A DNA stretch of 64,000 bases from Nocardia sp. NBC_01327 (GCF_035958815.1 NZ_CP108383.1:4464001-4528000), one strand, 5' to 3'. Shown: positions 7,748-17,417, counted from the first letter of the stretch. Numbers and translations: made by a program. Notes: generated by a model not told the origin, from the letters alone.

Positions 7748-9252
7748 TGCGGTTCCCGATCGCCGGGCGCGTTCGCCGCCCCGCCGAGCACCTCGGTACC
7801 GATGGGGGTGTCGTGCGTGCCGACCAGGAGTGCCCCGCGCTGCCGGGTGCGCCGGAATGCGGCCAGCCCGAGGAGGACACCGAGCAGGAACAGCCACACA
7901 CCCGCGGATCGCGGTCCCCGCCATTCGGCGCCCAGGAACACCAGCAGACATCCCGCCAGCCCGAGCGCCGCCGTCAGCGCGACCACTGCGGGGCCGAGCG
8001 TGAATTCGCCGATGCGGCGCAGGAAGAACGGCACCGCGAGACATACCAGCGTGTACGCGAGCACATATCCGCCCGCCGAGACCACCAGCAGAATGCCGAC
8101 CGCCGTCTTACTGGTGACACCCACCGCGAGCAGGACCAGCGGCACCGCGGTGACGATCGGCATGGACACCCCGATCGCGAGATGCGGTGTCCGGAACCTC
8201 GGATGCGTGCGACTCATGGCCTCCGGCAGCACCCCGTCGATCCCCATGCTCAGCAGCACCCGGACCAGCGCGGTCGCGGAGGCCAGCGCACAGGCGAAGA
8301 ACGATGCCGCGACACCGCAATCGAGAATCGGGGAGATCCACCCGACCCCGTAGAACGACGAGAGTGCGTGCACCGGTGCGGAATCCTGGTCGAGGGCCAC
8401 ACCCGCCGCCCGGAATCCGGTGGTCTGCACCGACGTGGCGGCGACCACCAGGATCCCGGTGGCGATCGGTGACCAGATCAGCACCCGGGGCACCGCGGCG
8501 AACGGCCGGCGGGCCTCCACCGACAGCGATGCGGCACTCTCGAATCCGACAAATGCGGTGATCGCAATGACCACGCCCGTCACCAGACCGGCGAACGACA
8601 GGTGCTGCGGCGCCAGCAGATCCCGCGCGATCGGCCGCCGCCCCTGCCCGAGGAACAGCACCACCACCAGCCCGACGAGCACGGCCACCGCGACCGATTC
8701 CACCAGCAGACTCAGGCGCGCGGACACCCGCACTCCGCGCAGCATCACCACCGCGCACGCCGTACCGCAGCCGAGCACGCACAGCACGGGAACCAGGACG
8801 CCGGTGCCGAAACCCAGGGCCGCCAGCAGATTCGACAGCTGCAATCCGATATTCGCCAGGGAGTACATGGCGATGAACGCGTACCCCAGGATCATGCCGA
8901 CACCGCACAGGAATGCCGCCGTGGCGCCGAGCCCCTTCGCGGTGAAGGTGTACAGCGATCCGGCGGTGGCCACCCGCTTGGTGAATTGATTGATCGCCGC
9001 CGCCACCGGCAGGGTCAGGCCCGCGCCCAGCACCGCCGCCCACAGCGCCCCGTCACCGCTGGCGGTCACCAGCATGGCCGGAATCGTGGCCGCCGCCGCA
9101 CAGGGTGCGATGGCCGAGACCGATTGCGCCAGCAGGCCGGGAAAACCGAGGCTGCGGCGGCGCAGCCCGGACATGGGCGAGGTATCGCGCACCCCGGTGA
9201 CCGGGGGCGGATCGGCGATCGCCTGATCGAGTGCGCTGCCGCGTGGGTTCAT
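7744..9252 (-). CDS. APC family amino acid/amine permease
   Basis: 502 residues with about 12 hydrophobic helices, beginning with the APC signature region QSVSAIAPCAAAATIPAML and later GFESAASLSVEARRP, the conserved helix 6 region of amino acid/polyamine/organocation transporters. It is an integral inner-membrane uptake system; substrate unknown. The ATG at 9252 faces a second APC permease across a 195-base divergent region, and the 3' end overlaps the IclR gene. Both permeases flank the amine oxidase, which favours amines as substrates (inference from context). Confidence 0.88.
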   Translation of the reverse strand: MNPRGSALDQAIADPPPVTGVRDTSPMSGLRRRSLGFPGLLAQSVSAIAPCAAAATIPAMLVTASGDGALWAAVLGAGLTLPVAAAINQFTKRVATAGSLYTFTAKGLGATAAFLCGVGMILGYAFIAMYSLANIGLQLSNLLAALGFGTGVLVPVLCVLGCGTACAVVMLRGVRVSARLSLLVESVAVAVLVGLVVVLFLGQGRRPIARDLLAPQHLSFAGLVTGVVIAITAFVGFESAASLSVEARRPFAAVPRVLIWSPIATGILVVAATSVQTTGFRAAGVALDQDSAPVHALSSFYGVGWISPILDCGVAASFFACALASATALVRVLLSMGIDGVLPEAMSRTHPRFRTPHLAIGVSMPIVTAVPLVLLAVGVTSKTAVGILLVVSAGGYVLAYTLVCLAVPFFLRRIGEFTLGPAVVALTAALGLAGCLLVFLGAEWRGPRSAGVWLFLLGVLLGLAAFRRTRQRGALLVGTHDTPIGTEVLGGAANAPGDREPQ

Positions 9253-9447
9253 ACGCTCGGAACGTACGAACGTGGTGTGTCGCAGATGTTTCCGGAATGT
9301 CAGCGCTACGTGTTGGCAAACGAGACGCCCGCCACCGGTGCGGTCTCAAACGCGGCGGCGATGACCGTTACTGCCGGGTCACGGTCCGGAAAAGGTGTGC
9401 GCCAACAGTATTGAGGGTTCCAGTTTCCGCTTCTCGGAGGTGCCCCC

Positions 9448-10902
9448 GTGACCCCCATATCCCCGCCCGGCGCGAGCGCGTCCGCACCGCCCGCCGGGCT
9501 GCACGGCTCGCTCGGGACCGGCGCCATCATCTTCATGGTGGTGGCCGCCGCCGCACCGCTGACCGTGATCGGCGGTAGTGCGCCCATCGCCATGCTGATC
9601 GGCGACGGGGCCGGGTTCCCGTCCATGTTCGTCGTGGCCGCCGTGGTGCTGCTGCTGTTCTCGGTCGGACTCAGCGCCATGAGCCGCCATGTTCCCAAGG
9701 CCGGCGCCTTCTTCACCTATATCGGCTACGGACTGGGCCGTCCGGCCGGGCTGGGTGCGGCCTATCTGGCGCTCCTGACGTACACAACGGTTCAGGTCGC
9801 GGTCTACGGCTTCCTGGGCGCGGCGCTGCGCCGTTCCGTCATGGATATCCACGGTCCGGATATTCCCTGGTATGTCTACGCCCTCGCCGTGATCGCGATC
9901 GTCGGCACACTCGGCTACCGGCATATCGAATTCAGCTCGAAAGTGCTGGGGCCGTTGCTGATCGCGGAAGTCGGGATCGTTCTGCTGCTGGGCGTGGTCA
10001 TCGTGGCGCGTGGCGGGGCGGCCGGACTGTCGGCGCAGCCGTTCACACCGCACCTGGCGCTGTCCGGCTCTCCGGGACTCGGATTGATGATGGCGCTCGC
10101 CGGTTTCATCGGTTTCGAGGCGACGGCCATCTTCCGGGACGAGGCCCGCGATCCGGCCCGCACCATTCCCCGCGCCACCTACGGCGCGGTGATCTCCATC
10201 GGCCTGTTCTACACCTTCGGCACCTGGGCGCTGGTGATGGCGTGGGGTCCGGATCGGATCCTGGACGAGGCCGGAAAGGATCCGGGCGGGCTCATCGTCC
10301 GCACCGCTTCGGAATATCTCGGCTCGGTAGGTGCTGTCGCGGTGAACGTTCTCTTGCTCACCAGCCTGTTCGCCTGCGTGCTCTCGTTCCACAATGTTGT
10401 TGCGCGCTATCAGCATTCGATGGGTACGACGAATGTGCTGCCCGCCGGACTGGCCCGCGTGCACGCCCGCCATGCCTCACCGCATCTGTCCTCGCTGGTG
10501 CAGACGGCGACGGCGGCCACGCTGGTGGTGGTGTTCGCGCTCTGCCGCCTCGATCCGGAACTGGAGGTGTTCACGTGGTTCTCGGGTGTCGCGAGCCTCG
10601 GGGTGGCGGTGCTGATGGCACTCACCTGCGCCGCGGTGATCGTCTATTTCGCGCGCACCCGCGCCGATACGCGGATCTGGCACACGCGTATCGCCCCGGC
10701 GCTGGGCCTGGTCGGCCTCGCGCTGACCGCCTGGCTGATCGCGGTCAATTTCCCGACCCTGATCGGCGGCTCGACCACCCTGGCCGCGGTCCTGCTGCTG
10801 ATCACCGCCGCTTTCCCGCTCGCCGGAATCGCGCAGGCGTACGCGCTGCGCCGCGCCAATCGGATCGTCTACGACGGCATCGTCGACGCGATCGCCGCCT
10901 GA
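9448..10902 (+). CDS. APC family permease linked to amine oxidase
   Basis: 484 residues, about 12 membrane helices. The GTG at 9448 has GGAGG upstream. APC features are LGTGAIIFMVVAAAAPLTVIGG at helix 1 and GFIGFEATAIFRDEARDPARTIP, the helix 6/loop signature. The copper amine oxidase starts 42 bases downstream on the same strand, so the pair probably forms an uptake-and-oxidation operon for a primary amine such as phenylethylamine, tyramine or histamine; the exact amine is not readable. Confidence 0.9.
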   Translation: MTPISPPGASASAPPAGLHGSLGTGAIIFMVVAAAAPLTVIGGSAPIAMLIGDGAGFPSMFVVAAVVLLLFSVGLSAMSRHVPKAGAFFTYIGYGLGRPAGLGAAYLALLTYTTVQVAVYGFLGAALRRSVMDIHGPDIPWYVYALAVIAIVGTLGYRHIEFSSKVLGPLLIAEVGIVLLLGVVIVARGGAAGLSAQPFTPHLALSGSPGLGLMMALAGFIGFEATAIFRDEARDPARTIPRATYGAVISIGLFYTFGTWALVMAWGPDRILDEAGKDPGGLIVRTASEYLGSVGAVAVNVLLLTSLFACVLSFHNVVARYQHSMGTTNVLPAGLARVHARHASPHLSSLVQTATAATLVVVFALCRLDPELEVFTWFSGVASLGVAVLMALTCAAVIVYFARTRADTRIWHTRIAPALGLVGLALTAWLIAVNFPTLIGGSTTLAAVLLLITAAFPLAGIAQAYALRRANRIVYDGIVDAIAA

Positions 10903-10944
10903 CCGTCCCCCGGAATTGCTGTCCTTCTCAACAGGAGTTGCCCC

Positions 10945-12894
10945 ATGTCCACTGTCGAATCCCTCTCGGCCGCAGCCGATATCGAGGCGCGTGTGCTGGA
11001 GAGTCTGTCCGCCGCCGAGATCGGCGCCGCGCGTGAGATCCTCGCCAGGGCCGAATTGATCGGTCCCACCTGCCGGTTCGTCTACGTCGGGCTGGACGAG
11101 CCCGATAAGGCACAGGTGCTCGCACACGAGAACGGCGGGCCCGCGCCCGCACGGCTGGTGCGAATTCTCCTGCTGGACATCGCGACCGGCGCGTCCCGGG
11201 ATGTGCTGGTATCGCTCACCGCCGGGGAAGTCCACTCGGACACCGAGATCGACACCGCCTGCGGTCAGGTGCCGATTCTGGAGGAGGAGTTCGCCGCGGT
11301 CGGCGTGGTGCTCGCCGCGAACGAAACCTGGTGCGCGGCACTGCGCACACGCGGTGTCGATCCGGCGATGACCGTCTGCGTCCCACTGTCGGCCGGGCAC
11401 TACGACATTCCGAATGAAGAGGGGCGGCGCATTATTCGCGTCTTCGCCTTCCGGCAGGATCACCCGCAGGATCATCCGTGGGCGCATCCGGTCGACGGGC
11501 TGTGCGCCTACGTCGACATCATCAGCCGCGAACTCGTCGATCTCATCGACCACCGGACCTTCGAGGTGCCCGAGGAGCACGGGAACTTCCAGGATCCGGC
11601 GCTGGCCCTGCCCGGCTACGAGGGTCTCAAGCCCATCGAGATCACCCAGCCCGAAGGCCCCAGCTTCACCGTCGACGGTGATGTCGTCGAATGGGCGAAC
11701 TGGCGGCTGCGTCTCGGTTTCGACGCACGCGAGGGACTGATTCTGCGCCAGTTGGCCTTTCGTGACGGTGCGCGCTACCGGCCGGTCCTGTACCGGGCCT
11801 CGATCGCGGAAATGGTGGTGCCCTACGCCGATCCGTCGCCGAGCCGGTTCTGGCAGAACTACTTCGACACCGGCGAATACCTGTTCGGGCGCTTCACCAA
11901 TTCACTGCGGCTGGGCTGCGACTGCCTGGGCGAAATCCATTACTTCGACGCCACTCTCAGCGATGAGCTCGGGATGCCGCGCACCATCGAGAACGCGATC
12001 TGCCTGCACGAGGAGGACTACGGCACGCTCTGGAAGCACACCGATCTGTTCACCGGGGTGAGCGAGGTGCGCCGGCAGCGCCGGCTGGTGATCAGCTTCT
12101 TCACCACCGTCGGCAATTACGACTACGGCTTCTACTGGTACCTCTACCTCGACGGCACCATCGAATGCGAGGCCAAACTGACCGGCGTCGCGTTCAGTGC
12201 GGCCTATCCGCCGGAGGGTTCGCCGTATCAGAACGAGGTCGCGCCGGGCCTGGGGCTGCCTTATCACCAGCACCTGTTCAGTGCGCGACTGGATATGACG
12301 GTCGACGGGCTCGCCAATGCGGTCGACGAGGTCGAGGTGGGCCGGGTGCCGGTCGGCCCGGGTAATCCGTACGGAAACGCGTTCACCGCCAAGACGACTC
12401 GGCTCACCAGTGAATCCGAAGGCGCGCGGGACGCCGATGCCTCGGTCGGGCGGGTGTGGCATGTGGTCAATACCGAGCAGACCAATCGTATGGGTCAGCC
12501 GACCGGGTACGTCCTGCACGCGCAGCAGACACCGACGCTGCTGGCCGATCCGTCCTCCTCCATCGCGGCCCGCGCCGCCTTCACCACCCGTCAGCTGTGG
12601 GTGACCCGGTACGCGCCCGGGGAGCGGTATCCCGCAGGAGATCTGGTGAACCAGCACGCCGGAGGTGACGGGCTGCCCGCCTACATGGCGGCGAATCGGC
12701 CGATCGAGGGGGAGGACATCGTGCTGTGGCACACCTTCGGCCTCACCCATTTCCCGCGGCCGGAGGACTGGCCGGTCATGCCCGTGGACTATGTGGGATT
12801 CACGCTGAAGCCCTACGGCTTCTTCGACCGCAATCCCGTCATGGGCGTGCCCGCGACCACGCAGTCGCACTGCTGCCACCCGGAGCCGCAGTGA
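10945..12894 (+). CDS. Copper-containing primary-amine oxidase
   Basis: 649 residues, the normal length of a bacterial quinoprotein amine oxidase, which converts R-CH2-NH2 plus O2 and water to aldehyde, ammonia and H2O2. Tyr392 in NYDY (391-394) is the precursor of topaquinone. Copper ligands are His441 and His443 (YHQHLF) and His602 (LTHFPRPEDW). The catalytic base is Asp308 in YFDTGEYLFG. AGGAG precedes the ATG. No signal peptide, so it is cytoplasmic. The stop codon overlaps the start of a small membrane protein gene (GTGA), which implies coupled translation. All key residues are present, so the enzyme should be active if copper is supplied. Confidence 0.96.
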   Translation: MSTVESLSAAADIEARVLESLSAAEIGAAREILARAELIGPTCRFVYVGLDEPDKAQVLAHENGGPAPARLVRILLLDIATGASRDVLVSLTAGEVHSDTEIDTACGQVPILEEEFAAVGVVLAANETWCAALRTRGVDPAMTVCVPLSAGHYDIPNEEGRRIIRVFAFRQDHPQDHPWAHPVDGLCAYVDIISRELVDLIDHRTFEVPEEHGNFQDPALALPGYEGLKPIEITQPEGPSFTVDGDVVEWANWRLRLGFDAREGLILRQLAFRDGARYRPVLYRASIAEMVVPYADPSPSRFWQNYFDTGEYLFGRFTNSLRLGCDCLGEIHYFDATLSDELGMPRTIENAICLHEEDYGTLWKHTDLFTGVSEVRRQRRLVISFFTTVGNYDYGFYWYLYLDGTIECEAKLTGVAFSAAYPPEGSPYQNEVAPGLGLPYHQHLFSARLDMTVDGLANAVDEVEVGRVPVGPGNPYGNAFTAKTTRLTSESEGARDADASVGRVWHVVNTEQTNRMGQPTGYVLHAQQTPTLLADPSSSIAARAAFTTRQLWVTRYAPGERYPAGDLVNQHAGGDGLPAYMAANRPIEGEDIVLWHTFGLTHFPRPEDWPVMPVDYVGFTLKPYGFFDRNPVMGVPATTQSHCCHPEPQ

Positions 12895-13316
12895 CCGCGA
12901 ATGTGCATGCGCTGCAACGTTCGGCCCGAGGGGTGGGGCGTTGCGGCGCGATCCTCGCGGCCGGTTCGGCGCTCCTGCACGCGGCGGGACTGTCGCAGGG
13001 CTGCGCACCCACGCCGCTCACCGTGCTCATGAATCTCATGATCCTGGCGTGCCTGGCCTGCGCCTGGCATCTGTGGACCCGTCCGACCCCGCGGGCGTGG
13101 GCGGTCACCGGTGTGATGAGTGCAGTGATGGTCATTGTGCACACAGTGCTGATGCGCGGATCCATGCACCACGGCTCAATGATGCTGGGCCCGGCGACGT
13201 TCGGGGCGGTGCTGGAAATCGCGCTGTCGATCGCGGTCATCCAGCACGAGGCCGGTGTTCGCCGTCGTGCTGGAAGGATTTCGATTCCAGCCGCCGCGCC
13301 GTCCGCGCTGCCATGA
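12891..13316 (+). CDS. Small membrane protein coupled to amine oxidase
   Basis: 141 residues starting at GTG 12891, inside the amine oxidase stop codon. About four hydrophobic helices are visible: GAILAAGSALLHAAG, LTVLMNLMILACLACAWHLW, AWAVTGVMSAVMVIVHTVLM and LGPATFGAVLEIALSIAVI. The loop before the last helix reads RGSMHHGSMML, rich in Met and His, with more Met in the preceding helix. I do not recognise the family. Coupling to a copper enzyme and the Met/His cluster make a metal-related role possible, but this is inference. The 3' end overlaps the convergent PucR-type gene by 80 bases. Confidence 0.7.
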   Translation: MTANVHALQRSARGVGRCGAILAAGSALLHAAGLSQGCAPTPLTVLMNLMILACLACAWHLWTRPTPRAWAVTGVMSAVMVIVHTVLMRGSMHHGSMMLGPATFGAVLEIALSIAVIQHEAGVRRRAGRISIPAAAPSALP

Positions 13317-14460
13317 GCGTGGAGATGCCGGACGGGTGCAGCGGGTCGTAGCCGGTCAGGTCCGCGATGCGCGTCAGCCGGTAGGTGACCGTATTGCGGT
13401 GGATGAAAAGTGTTCGGGCGACGGCATTGTGGTTGAACTGATTGTCGATGAAGGCATCGAGGGTCTGGCCCAGCATGGGCTGATCATCGAGCGGATCGAG
13501 CAGCGCCGCCAGCGTGCGCCGGGTGGAACCGGTGGTGGCGATGGCGAATTCGAACATCATGTCCTGCTGACGGCACACGATGTCCGGGAGTTGCAGACAG
13601 CGCGCCACCTCGGCCACGATCTGGGCCTCGGCGTACGCGGCGGGAATCGCCGCGTGTGCCGGGGCCGGGGCCACACCGATCCAGAACTGCGGATGCGGCC
13701 GAATATCGCGCAGCGCCAGCGCATCCACCAGCAAGTGCTCCGGCTCTCCGCTGTCCGCCGGCATCGGGACCAGGGCGGTCCAGCCCCCGCTGTCGCGGTG
13801 CAGCAGGGTGCCGGGCAGATGTGCGATGCGGCTGCGCAGCCGGGTCAGGGTGCCCGGGGTGGGTTCGCCGAGCCGGACCACCGCAATGAGAAATGCCGGG
13901 GCGAGCGGTGATTCGGGATCCACCGCCCAGCCGCCGGGTTCGCGGCCGGACAGCAGGGCATCGGCGACCTCGTGCTGGCGTTCGAGAATGTCCCAGCGCG
14001 GCTGGCGGGCGTCCTCGACCAGTGCGGTCGCAATGCGCGCCATGATCAGGCCCATGTACTCGGTGAGCCGCAGGCCGACCTCGGGGACCACCCGGTACTC
14101 GTCGCGATCGAGCAGCGGTATCAGCTGGGACCAGAAGAACGCGGCGCCGACGCGGTAGTTGGTCAGCACCTCGGTCAGGCCCATACCGTCGTGGACCAGC
14201 GTCACCGCCCGGTCGATGAGCGGCTGCGTATCCTCGACGGACGGTTCGACGTGTTCGATGACGTAGCGGAAGAACAGTTCGAGATTGAGCTTCGCGCTCG
14301 GTACGAAGTCCGCATCCCGCAGCGAGTGGGGGAGGGTGTTGTAGGGCGCGACCTCACCGCTGAAGTCCCCGGCCAGCGTGCTGGCGCGGGCTCGCAGCAG
14401 TTCCAGTGTGGCGGCCGGTTCCGCGAGCAGGACCGGGTCCGCCACGATGCGGTTGTCCAC
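13237..14460 (-). CDS. PucR-type helix-turn-helix regulator
   Basis: 407 residues from the GTG at 14460, preceded by GGGAGG five bases upstream; a GTG at 14499 is possible but lacks a clear ribosome site. The C-terminus has the PucR/CdaR-type HTH (LGQTLDAFIDNQFNHNAVARTLFIHRNTVTYRLTRI, written here as landmarks LDAFIDN, ARTLFIHRNTVTYRL). The centre resembles a GGDEF-like sensory module of this family. Such proteins activate catabolic genes in response to nitrogen compounds. It converges on, and overlaps, the amine oxidase operon, so it is a candidate regulator of amine use alongside the IclR protein. Confidence 0.88.
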   Translation of the reverse strand: MDNRIVADPVLLAEPAATLELLRARASTLAGDFSGEVAPYNTLPHSLRDADFVPSAKLNLELFFRYVIEHVEPSVEDTQPLIDRAVTLVHDGMGLTEVLTNYRVGAAFFWSQLIPLLDRDEYRVVPEVGLRLTEYMGLIMARIATALVEDARQPRWDILERQHEVADALLSGREPGGWAVDPESPLAPAFLIAVVRLGEPTPGTLTRLRSRIAHLPGTLLHRDSGGWTALVPMPADSGEPEHLLVDALALRDIRPHPQFWIGVAPAPAHAAIPAAYAEAQIVAEVARCLQLPDIVCRQQDMMFEFAIATTGSTRRTLAALLDPLDDQPMLGQTLDAFIDNQFNHNAVARTLFIHRNTVTYRLTRIADLTGYDPLHPSGISTLMAARTARRLESKSFQHDGEHRPRAG

Positions 14461-14548
14461 TGCTGCCTCCCCGGATCTCTCGGAACTGTGTGTCCGCACA
14501 CATTAGGCGATACACGCTGTTACAGATAGCCCCGGGGCATTCTTGGCG

Positions 14549-15883
14549 TCAGCTGCCGGGGAATCCCGGCGGGAAGGGCTGGAAATCGGCCTTGAACCGG
14601 GGCCCGGGCGGCAAGCCGCGCAGTACGGCGCTGATCCACGCGACCGCCGGCGCCCAGCCGACCACCGCATTGGTGAGGTGCTCGGGAATCGGATCGGTGT
14701 AGAAACGCATATCCGCGCCGCGATCCCAGTAGGACTGCACGGTCGGAAGCACCGTGGACGGCGGAATCAGCTCGTCCCAGTCGCCGTGCCACCACAGCAG
14801 CGGAGTATCCGGAATGTGCTTGCCGAGACTGTTGTCCTCGAGGACCTTCAGCACCTCAGGCGAGGAATTGATCGATTTCCCCGGCAGGAAGTACTCGCTG
14901 ATCGGGCGGTACACGCCTTCGGCCGCGATGGTGGCATAGCAGCGGTGCTGCATATCCGCGAGCAGTCCCTGGCCTTCGGGGGTCAAGAACTCCTCGGGCT
15001 TGAACACGTCCGGATATTCGCGCGCCAGTGAGGCGAAGCCGAGCCACATGGTGAAATTGCTGGTTCCCGTCACGCCCGGCTCGCGGGCGGAGCCGTAATT
15101 CGCGATCGCCACCAGGTCGCCGGGTGTGCCGCCGAAGGCCGTCCCGAGCAGCCGCACATCCGGTGCGTAGGTCTCCCGCAATTCGGCCGCGCGAATGGAA
15201 CCGCTGCCGCCGCCGGAGAATCCGTAGAGCGCGATACCCGAATCGGCGAATCCCAGGGCCGGATCGTTCTTGACCGCCCGCAGGCTGTCGAGCACCATCT
15301 TGCCTTCGTCGAAGGTGTTGAAGGTATTGAACTTTCCGTCGAAGTCCGGGACGTTGATCGCGAAACCCTGTGCCAGCCAACCGGCGACCAGCGTCGACTC
15401 CTTCATGGTGCCGACCTGCAGCGTATGCGAGGGATTGCACGCCGAATCGGTGGAGTCGATGGCCTCCTGGAAGGACACCACCGGCCGCGCGCCGCCCTGC
15501 CACGGAATGCCGGGCACGATCACGGTGGTCGCGGTGACAATGGGATTGTCGTGCACATCGTTGGACCGGAACAGCAGCTGTTTGGTGTACACCGGGAAAG
15601 GGATGCCCAGAATGCGGGTCTGGACCTCTCGTGACCGGACGATGTCACCCGGGTTGTAGTCGGCGAGGTTCGGCGGATCGTTGTACCAGTCGTCCTGGTC
15701 CGGCGACGGAATCGGCAGCATGTCGTAAATCTGCGGCTCCGAAGGCAATTGCGGGATCTGATTCTGATCCGACGGAAAATTCGGCGGATAGGCGGGCTGC
15801 GCCGACACCGCGCCCGTCCCGACCGTCACCAAACATGCGGACGTGGCCACAACCAGCAGCCGCCGCATCCGAGACCTGTTCAC
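14549..15883 (-). CDS. Secreted lipase family protein
   Basis: 444 residues. The GTG at 15883 has GGAGG four bases upstream. A Sec signal peptide covers residues 1-28 (RMRRLLVVATSACLVTVGTG, cleavage after VSA). The mature protein has the GFSGGG nucleophile elbow with Ser223, typical of the LIP/secretory lipase family common in Nocardia and mycobacteria. A C-terminal segment PLLWWHGDWDELIPP supplies the acid, and PIPEHL the probable His. It should hydrolyse acyl esters or triacylglycerols outside the cell. The proline-rich N-terminus (YPPNFPSDQNQIPQLPSEP) may be a wall-spanning linker. Confidence 0.88.
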   Translation of the reverse strand: MNRSRMRRLLVVATSACLVTVGTGAVSAQPAYPPNFPSDQNQIPQLPSEPQIYDMLPIPSPDQDDWYNDPPNLADYNPGDIVRSREVQTRILGIPFPVYTKQLLFRSNDVHDNPIVTATTVIVPGIPWQGGARPVVSFQEAIDSTDSACNPSHTLQVGTMKESTLVAGWLAQGFAINVPDFDGKFNTFNTFDEGKMVLDSLRAVKNDPALGFADSGIALYGFSGGGSGSIRAAELRETYAPDVRLLGTAFGGTPGDLVAIANYGSAREPGVTGTSNFTMWLGFASLAREYPDVFKPEEFLTPEGQGLLADMQHRCYATIAAEGVYRPISEYFLPGKSINSSPEVLKVLEDNSLGKHIPDTPLLWWHGDWDELIPPSTVLPTVQSYWDRGADMRFYTDPIPEHLTNAVVGWAPAVAWISAVLRGLPPGPRFKADFQPFPPGFPGS

Positions 15884-16079
15884 CGAGCCTCCAAAACTTC
15901 ATTGTTTCCACACAGCCGAATCACATACTCCGGCCCATGCGACCTAGCTCACACCACTGCGAACTCGCGCGCAATCGGCGGTACGCCGAGCATTGACCAC
16001 TGCTTTTGTGCATTTGCACGGGTGGTCGTCGGCCTTGCGCACGCGGAATCAACGCGCGCGGAACGCGTTGATCAGGTAT

Positions 16080-17093
16080 GTGACCCCCGCATCGCAGGCG
16101 ACCCGCTTCTCGATCCTCGACCGATCGCGCACCCGCCGGGGCCAGTCGCATCCGGCGGCGCTGCGCGAAACCGTCGAATTCGCGCGGCTCGCGGAAAGCT
16201 GGGGATACCACCGGTTCTGGGTGTCCGAACACCACAGTGTGCCCGGCGTCGCGGGTTCCGCGCCCACCGTGCTGGCGGCCGCCATTGCCGCAGCCACCGA
16301 TCGCATTCGGGTCGGCACCGGCGGTGTCATGCTGCCCAATCACCAACCGCTCGTGGTGGCAGAACAATTCGGCACGCTCGAATCGCTGTATCCCGGCCGC
16401 ATCGATATGGGGCTGGGCCGGTCGGTCGGATTCACCGACGGTGTGCGCCGCGCACTCGGTCACGGCCGGGACGATGCCGAGGATTTCGACGCCCAGTTGA
16501 CCGAACTGCTCGACTACTTCACCCGCGGCCGGAACGGCGTGCACGCCTGGCCCGCCGAAGGTCTGCGCGTTCCGGCGTATCTGCTCGCCACCGGTTCCGG
16601 CGCCGAACGCGCCGCCCGCTTCGGGCTGCCCCTGGTCATCGCCGCGGTCTCCGGTGAGGAGGCGATGGTCGAGGCAATCGCGAACTACCGCAATAGTTTC
16701 CGTGCCACCGAATGGGGTGCGGCGCCGTATGTGATCGTCTCCGCCTCGGTGGTCATCGCCGATACGATCGACGCCGCCCACCGCCTGCTGCTCCCCGAAG
16801 CGTGGTCCGCCGCCTACTCCCGCACCCGGGGCGAATTCCCGCCGCTGCTGTCACCGGAGGACATCGAGCGCGAACCCATGACCGACCGCCAGCGCCGCAT
16901 TGTCGAAGAATCCCTGCGTGGCCATATCCACGGTCCGGAATCGACAGTCATCCCCGCCCTGGATCGTCTGATCGCGCACACCGATGCCGAGGAAATCCTC
17001 GTGCACACCAGTACCTACGACCGCGAGGCCCGCTTGAATTCACATCGTCGGCTCGCCGAAGCGGTGTGGGCGCGGCCCTCGGTGACCGTTTAG
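16080..17093 (+). CDS. LLM class flavin-dependent oxidoreductase (MsnO8-like)
   Basis: 337 residues from the GTG at 16080. The core begins FSILDRSRTRRGQ and continues LRETVEFARLAESWGYHRFW-SEHH and RIRVGTGGVMLPNHQPLVVAEQ, hallmarks of the luciferase-like monooxygenase group that uses FMN. A longer frame back to 15993 lacks family similarity. Substrate unknown. The last bases lie in a 19-bp tandem duplication shared with the end of the convergent ArsR gene. Confidence 0.88.
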   Translation: MTPASQATRFSILDRSRTRRGQSHPAALRETVEFARLAESWGYHRFWVSEHHSVPGVAGSAPTVLAAAIAAATDRIRVGTGGVMLPNHQPLVVAEQFGTLESLYPGRIDMGLGRSVGFTDGVRRALGHGRDDAEDFDAQLTELLDYFTRGRNGVHAWPAEGLRVPAYLLATGSGAERAARFGLPLVIAAVSGEEAMVEAIANYRNSFRATEWGAAPYVIVSASVVIADTIDAAHRLLLPEAWSAAYSRTRGEFPPLLSPEDIEREPMTDRQRRIVEESLRGHIHGPESTVIPALDRLIAHTDAEEILVHTSTYDREARLNSHRRLAEAVWARPSVTV

Positions 17094-17112
17094 GCCCTCG
17101 GTGACCGTTTAG
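17075..17112. repeat. Perfect 19-bp tandem duplication at two convergent gene ends
   Basis: GCCCTCGGTGACCGTTTAG occurs twice head to tail (17075-17093, 17094-17112). The first copy ends with the TAG of the LLM gene; the second carries, on the other strand, the TAA of the ArsR gene. It looks like a recent slippage duplication that left both proteins intact. Confidence 0.9.
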
Positions 17113-17411
17113 ACGATGGAGCTGAGCAGGCCCGGGAAACGTGTTTCGAGATCACCGCGCCGCAGCGTTGCCATGCGGGAATTGCCGCGGTCGACCTGAC
17201 GGATGAGGCCGGCTTCGCGAAGCACTTTGAAATGGTGGCTGCGGGTCGATTTCGAGACCGGGAGGCCGAAGGACGTGCAGTGGCGTTCGACGCCGTCGGG
17301 TTCGGCGAGCAGATCGCGCACGACTTTCAGCCGCAGCGGATCGGCGAGAGCGGCGAAGACGTCGACGAGTTCGATCTCGTCGACCTCGGGGTGACCTTCG
17401 TGATCGGGCAC
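17109..17411 (-). CDS. ArsR family HTH repressor of the adjacent cluster
   Basis: 100 residues, typical size. Winged-helix landmarks are VFAALADPLRLKVVRDLL (helices 1-2), PVSKSTRSHHFKVLREAGL (recognition region) and a basic wing RQVDRGNSRMATL. The classic metal-binding ELCVCDL motif is absent, so the effector is probably organic. The GTG start follows a -10-like TAAACT by seven bases, suggesting a leaderless transcript. A WGGTTCG-N8-CGAACCW palindrome covers the -35 region, and the same element occurs twice upstream of the exporter operon at 23.7 kb. Hence it is the likely local repressor of the AfsA-to-MFS cluster. Confidence 0.88.
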   Translation of the reverse strand: MPDHEGHPEVDEIELVDVFAALADPLRLKVVRDLLAEPDGVERHCTSFGLPVSKSTRSHHFKVLREAGLIRQVDRGNSRMATLRRGDLETRFPGLLSSIV

Positions 17412-17417
17412 AAATCC

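Noticed and set aside
9253..9447. GAGAC/GTCTC inverted repeat in the divergent permease region
   Set aside because: Arms of only five bases with a 16-base centre are expected by chance in such a region.
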